DNA of 16,315 nt from Alphaproteobacteria bacterium (GTDB lineage: Bacteria > Pseudomonadota > Alphaproteobacteria > Sphingomonadales > Sphingomonadaceae), in assembly GCA_028293005.1 (NCBI GenBank), contig JAQGLH010000136.1, forward strand, positions 1 to 16,315, in the 5' to 3' direction. A program made the translations under genes and the position numbers. The notes below the pieces were generated by a model. The model was not told where the DNA came from, did no database searches, and worked only from the letters and a program-made list of their open reading frames with translations. Below, one piece after another: positions 14,958 through 16,315 of this stretch. How positions within the stretch are numbered: the first letter of the stretch is position 1; each line of letters begins with the position of its first letter.

Positions 14958-15647
14958 TCAAGCGGTATCGCTCAGCATGTAGCCGACCCCGCGCACGGTA
15001 TGGAGCAACGGGGGGTGTCCCGACTCGTCGATTTTCTTCCGGAGACGGCTGATGTGGACGTCGATGACGTTCGTGCCGGGATCGAAATGATAGTCCCACA
15101 CCTCTTCCAGCATCATCGTGCGAGTGACTACGTGACCCTGGTTTCGAAGCAGGAATTCGAGCAATCTGAACTCGCGCGGCTGGAGGTCGATGCGCGTTCC
15201 CGCACGCTCCGCCCGGTGGGAGAGTAGATCCATGCTGAGATCGCCGCAGGTCAGTGCGGTGACAACCGCCTCGGCGTTGGCGGCGCCGCGCCTTTGCAGC
15301 GCCTCGAGCCGCGCGAGCAGCTCCGAAAAGGCGAAGGGCTTGACCAGATAATCGTCCGAGCCCGCCTTCAGCCCCTTGACCCGCTCGTTCGTCGATCCCA
15401 GCGCCGAAAGGATGATGACGGGAGTCTCCACGCCCGCCGCGCGGATGGCATTGAGCACGGCAAGACCCTCCATGCCCGGTAGCATTCGATCGAGGATGAC
15501 CGCGGCATAGGTGCCGTCGAGCGCATGAAAGAGTCCGTCCCGGCCGTCGACCTCCCGGTCGACAACGTAGCCGTTTTCAACCAAGCCCTTGGCGATATAG
15601 TCGCTCGTGGTGGCGTCGTCCTCGACCACCAGAATCTTCTTGGTCAT
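14958..15647 (-). CDS. OmpR/PhoB-family response regulator
   Basis: Encodes 229 residues from the ATG at 15647 (AAGGA 8 nt upstream); the open frame goes back to 15716, but KKILVVEDD must be the true N-terminus. Receiver: acidic pair Asp10-Asp11, phospho-acceptor Asp53 (VILDRMLPG), switch Ser81 (IILSALG) and Lys103 (YLVKPF). The C-terminal winged helix shows LTCGDLSMDLLSHRAERAG, LQPREFRLLEFLLRNQGHVVTR, and the recognition part VWDYHFDPGTNVIDVHISRLRKKID, ending in HTVRGVGYML. It resembles the CusR/CopR/QseB branch. It is expected to bind a direct or palindromic box near promoters. The repeated TGACAAATTGGTAAT box in front of its own operon and the efflux operon is the obvious candidate. Confidence 0.94.
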   Translation of the reverse strand: MTKKILVVEDDATTSDYIAKGLVENGYVVDREVDGRDGLFHALDGTYAAVILDRMLPGMEGLAVLNAIRAAGVETPVIILSALGSTNERVKGLKAGSDDYLVKPFAFSELLARLEALQRRGAANAEAVVTALTCGDLSMDLLSHRAERAGTRIDLQPREFRLLEFLLRNQGHVVTRTMMLEEVWDYHFDPGTNVIDVHISRLRKKIDESGHPPLLHTVRGVGYMLSDTA

Positions 15648-16143
15648 CGCTCGCTTCCTTGCTTTGCCAGGTCGAGTGTTGCGGGCGCGCACGGATCGGT
15701 AGGCGTACGATACCATATTCGCCGTGGCGGTTAATCAAAAGGATCGGGTCGGACGCGGGTGTGCGCTTCAGGGCCGCCGCGGCGCCGGCTGGTGAACTCA
15801 CCGGAATCCCGTCAATCCGCTCGACCACGTCGCCGGCTTTGATCCCGGCGCGCCCTGCTGGGCCGTTGCCGCCAAGGCTCGTGATTACGAGGCCCCAGTG
15901 TTGCCGCGGAATGCCCAAGCTCTTTGCGGTGTCGTCGTCGAGTGGCTCGACCGTCGCGCCGATGCTGGCGTCGAGAGCGATCGTCGCTGCCTCGTTCGTC
16001 TTCGCCGGGAGTTCGGTTCCGAGGTATCGCTCGATCAGGAACACGGCGGCGGCCAGAGCTGCGATCGCCACGATGAGCATTGTCGCGACTTTCGCGCGCG
16101 ATCCTGCAGCTGACCCGGGTCGTTTTCCTTCCATGACCGGCAT
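15577..16143 (-). CDS. Membrane-anchored periplasmic PDZ-domain protein
   Basis: Encodes 188 residues as read. A basic N-terminus is followed by one membrane helix (MLIVAIAALAAAVFLIERYLG, ~22-42, Arg/Lys on the cytoplasmic side), which leaves the rest in the periplasm. Residues ~60-150 are a PDZ domain: IGATVEPLDDDTAKSLGIPR, HWGLVI (peptide-binding loop), GPAGRAGIKAGDVVERIDGIPV, and a final GIVRLPI strand. There is no protease domain. It likely binds C-termini of envelope proteins or the sensor kinase. As read, the frame continues for 71 nt into the regulator gene with a low-complexity tail (SGGRGRRHHE). One additional C in the CCC run near 15686-15688 would instead end the protein in ATLDLAKQGSER with a TGA overlapping the regulator ATG (ATGA), which looks more natural. 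The start is not fixed; no good ribosome site is visible and Met4 is an alternative. Confidence 0.78.
   Translation of the reverse strand: MPVMEGKRPGSAAGSRAKVATMLIVAIAALAAAVFLIERYLGTELPAKTNEAATIALDASIGATVEPLDDDTAKSLGIPRQHWGLVITSLGGNGPAGRAGIKAGDVVERIDGIPVSSPAGAAAALKRTPASDPILLINRHGEYGIVRLPIRARPQHSTWQSKEASDDQEDSGGRGRRHHERLYRQGLG
15656..15660 (-). promoter_or_regulatory. Ribosome binding site AAGGA of the response regulator
   Basis: AAGGA in AAGGAAGCG, 8 nt before the ATG at 15647. It supports the start at KKILVVEDD rather than the upstream in-frame ATG at 15716. Confidence 0.6.
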
Positions 16144-16183
16144 TCACTGGCGAAGGGCGGCTTTCCCAGCGGCGTTTGCTTAG

Positions 16184-16198
16184 TGACAAATTGGTAAT
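16184..16198. promoter_or_regulatory. Response-regulator box D, signalling operon
   Basis: TGACAAATTGGTAAT, an exact copy of the efflux-operon box at 11555-11569. CTTTCC, GGCGT and GCTT lie at the same distances to its left as in that site. It lies 41 bp upstream of the PDZ gene, which suggests autoregulation. Confidence 0.65.
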
Positions 16199-16237
16199 GT
16201 CGCCGTGCCTCCCGGCCGTCCGGCGACGCGTCCAAGA

Positions 16238-16252
16238 TGACCCAATCGTAAT
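16238..16252. promoter_or_regulatory. Response-regulator box E, second copy (11/15)
   Basis: TGACCCAATCGTAAT, with the same TAATGTCGC ending as box D. It starts 54 bp from box D, close to five helical turns, so both would face the same side of the DNA. Confidence 0.5.
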
Positions 16253-16315
16253 GTCGCAGCTACGGCGGGGTCACCTCTCACCCGCCAAGGTGGCGCCTCA
16301 GCAACATGATGGGAC

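Larger units (their letters stand above)
16144..16315. other. Promoter region of the PDZ/regulator/kinase operon
   Basis: No gene was found in these 172 bp. The region holds two box-like sites (16184-16198 and 16238-16252), each followed on + by GTCGC. The nearer box is only 41 bp from the PDZ start, so the leader must be short. No standard -10 was found on the minus strand. TTGTCA within the box is similar to a -35, and 17 nt later lies GGAAAG, which is a poor -10. Confidence 0.5.

Overview
The window is GC-rich (mostly codon-third-position G/C) and carries dense, tightly spaced genes. Protein style and gene order point to an alphaproteobacterium, most likely of the Sphingomonas/Novosphingobium kind; this is inferred from family resemblance, not from any marker gene. 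No rRNA, tRNA, CRISPR array, insertion sequence or phage gene was seen.

Layout from left to right. Positions 1-439 hold the 3' end of an L,D-transpeptidase-like gene, whose stop codon lies inside a perfect 11-bp hairpin. After a 381-bp gap comes an aldo/keto reductase on the + strand (821-1831). It converges on a minus-strand set of three genes that reads from 5166 down to 1909: a small DUF2231-type membrane protein, a PQQ-type sugar (sorbosone) dehydrogenase lipoprotein coupled to it by an ATGA overlap, and a succinate-semialdehyde-type aldehyde dehydrogenase that is broken by one extra base in a C5/G5 run at 2025-2029. Next is a complete tripartite RND efflux operon on the minus strand (11342 down to 5482): membrane fusion lipoprotein, AcrB-like pump, outer-membrane factor. 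The pump and outer-membrane factor genes overlap by ATGA. A 530-bp regulatory region (11343-11872) separates it from a divergent + strand pair: a 3-hydroxyisobutyrate-dehydrogenase-like oxidoreductase and an unrecognised helical lipoprotein. This pair meets, stop codon on stop codon, a minus-strand signalling operon (16143 down to 13558): a membrane-anchored PDZ protein, an OmpR-family response regulator and a HAMP sensor kinase.

The most interesting signal is non-coding. The same 15-base box, TGACAAATTGGTAAT, occurs exactly in front of the efflux operon (11555-11569) and in front of the PDZ/regulator/kinase operon (16184-16198), inside a longer ungapped block with 31 of 38 positions identical. 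A degenerate second copy lies 54 bp from the latter, and a 12/15 copy lies in front of the DUF2231/sugar dehydrogenase/aldehyde dehydrogenase set (5290-5304). The box is an imperfect palindrome of the kind bound by OmpR-family regulators. The simplest reading is that the window is one regulon: an envelope-sensing PDZ plus two-component system that controls itself, an RND efflux pump, and perhaps a periplasmic oxidation module. The inducing signal cannot be read from the sequence.

Other regulatory structure includes a perfect 9-bp inverted repeat just upstream of the pump operon's ribosome binding site and a three-unit 26-bp GC-rich tandem repeat. Two genes (aldehyde dehydrogenase and PDZ protein) have frames that would be repaired by one base in a homopolymer, so sequencing indels must be considered.
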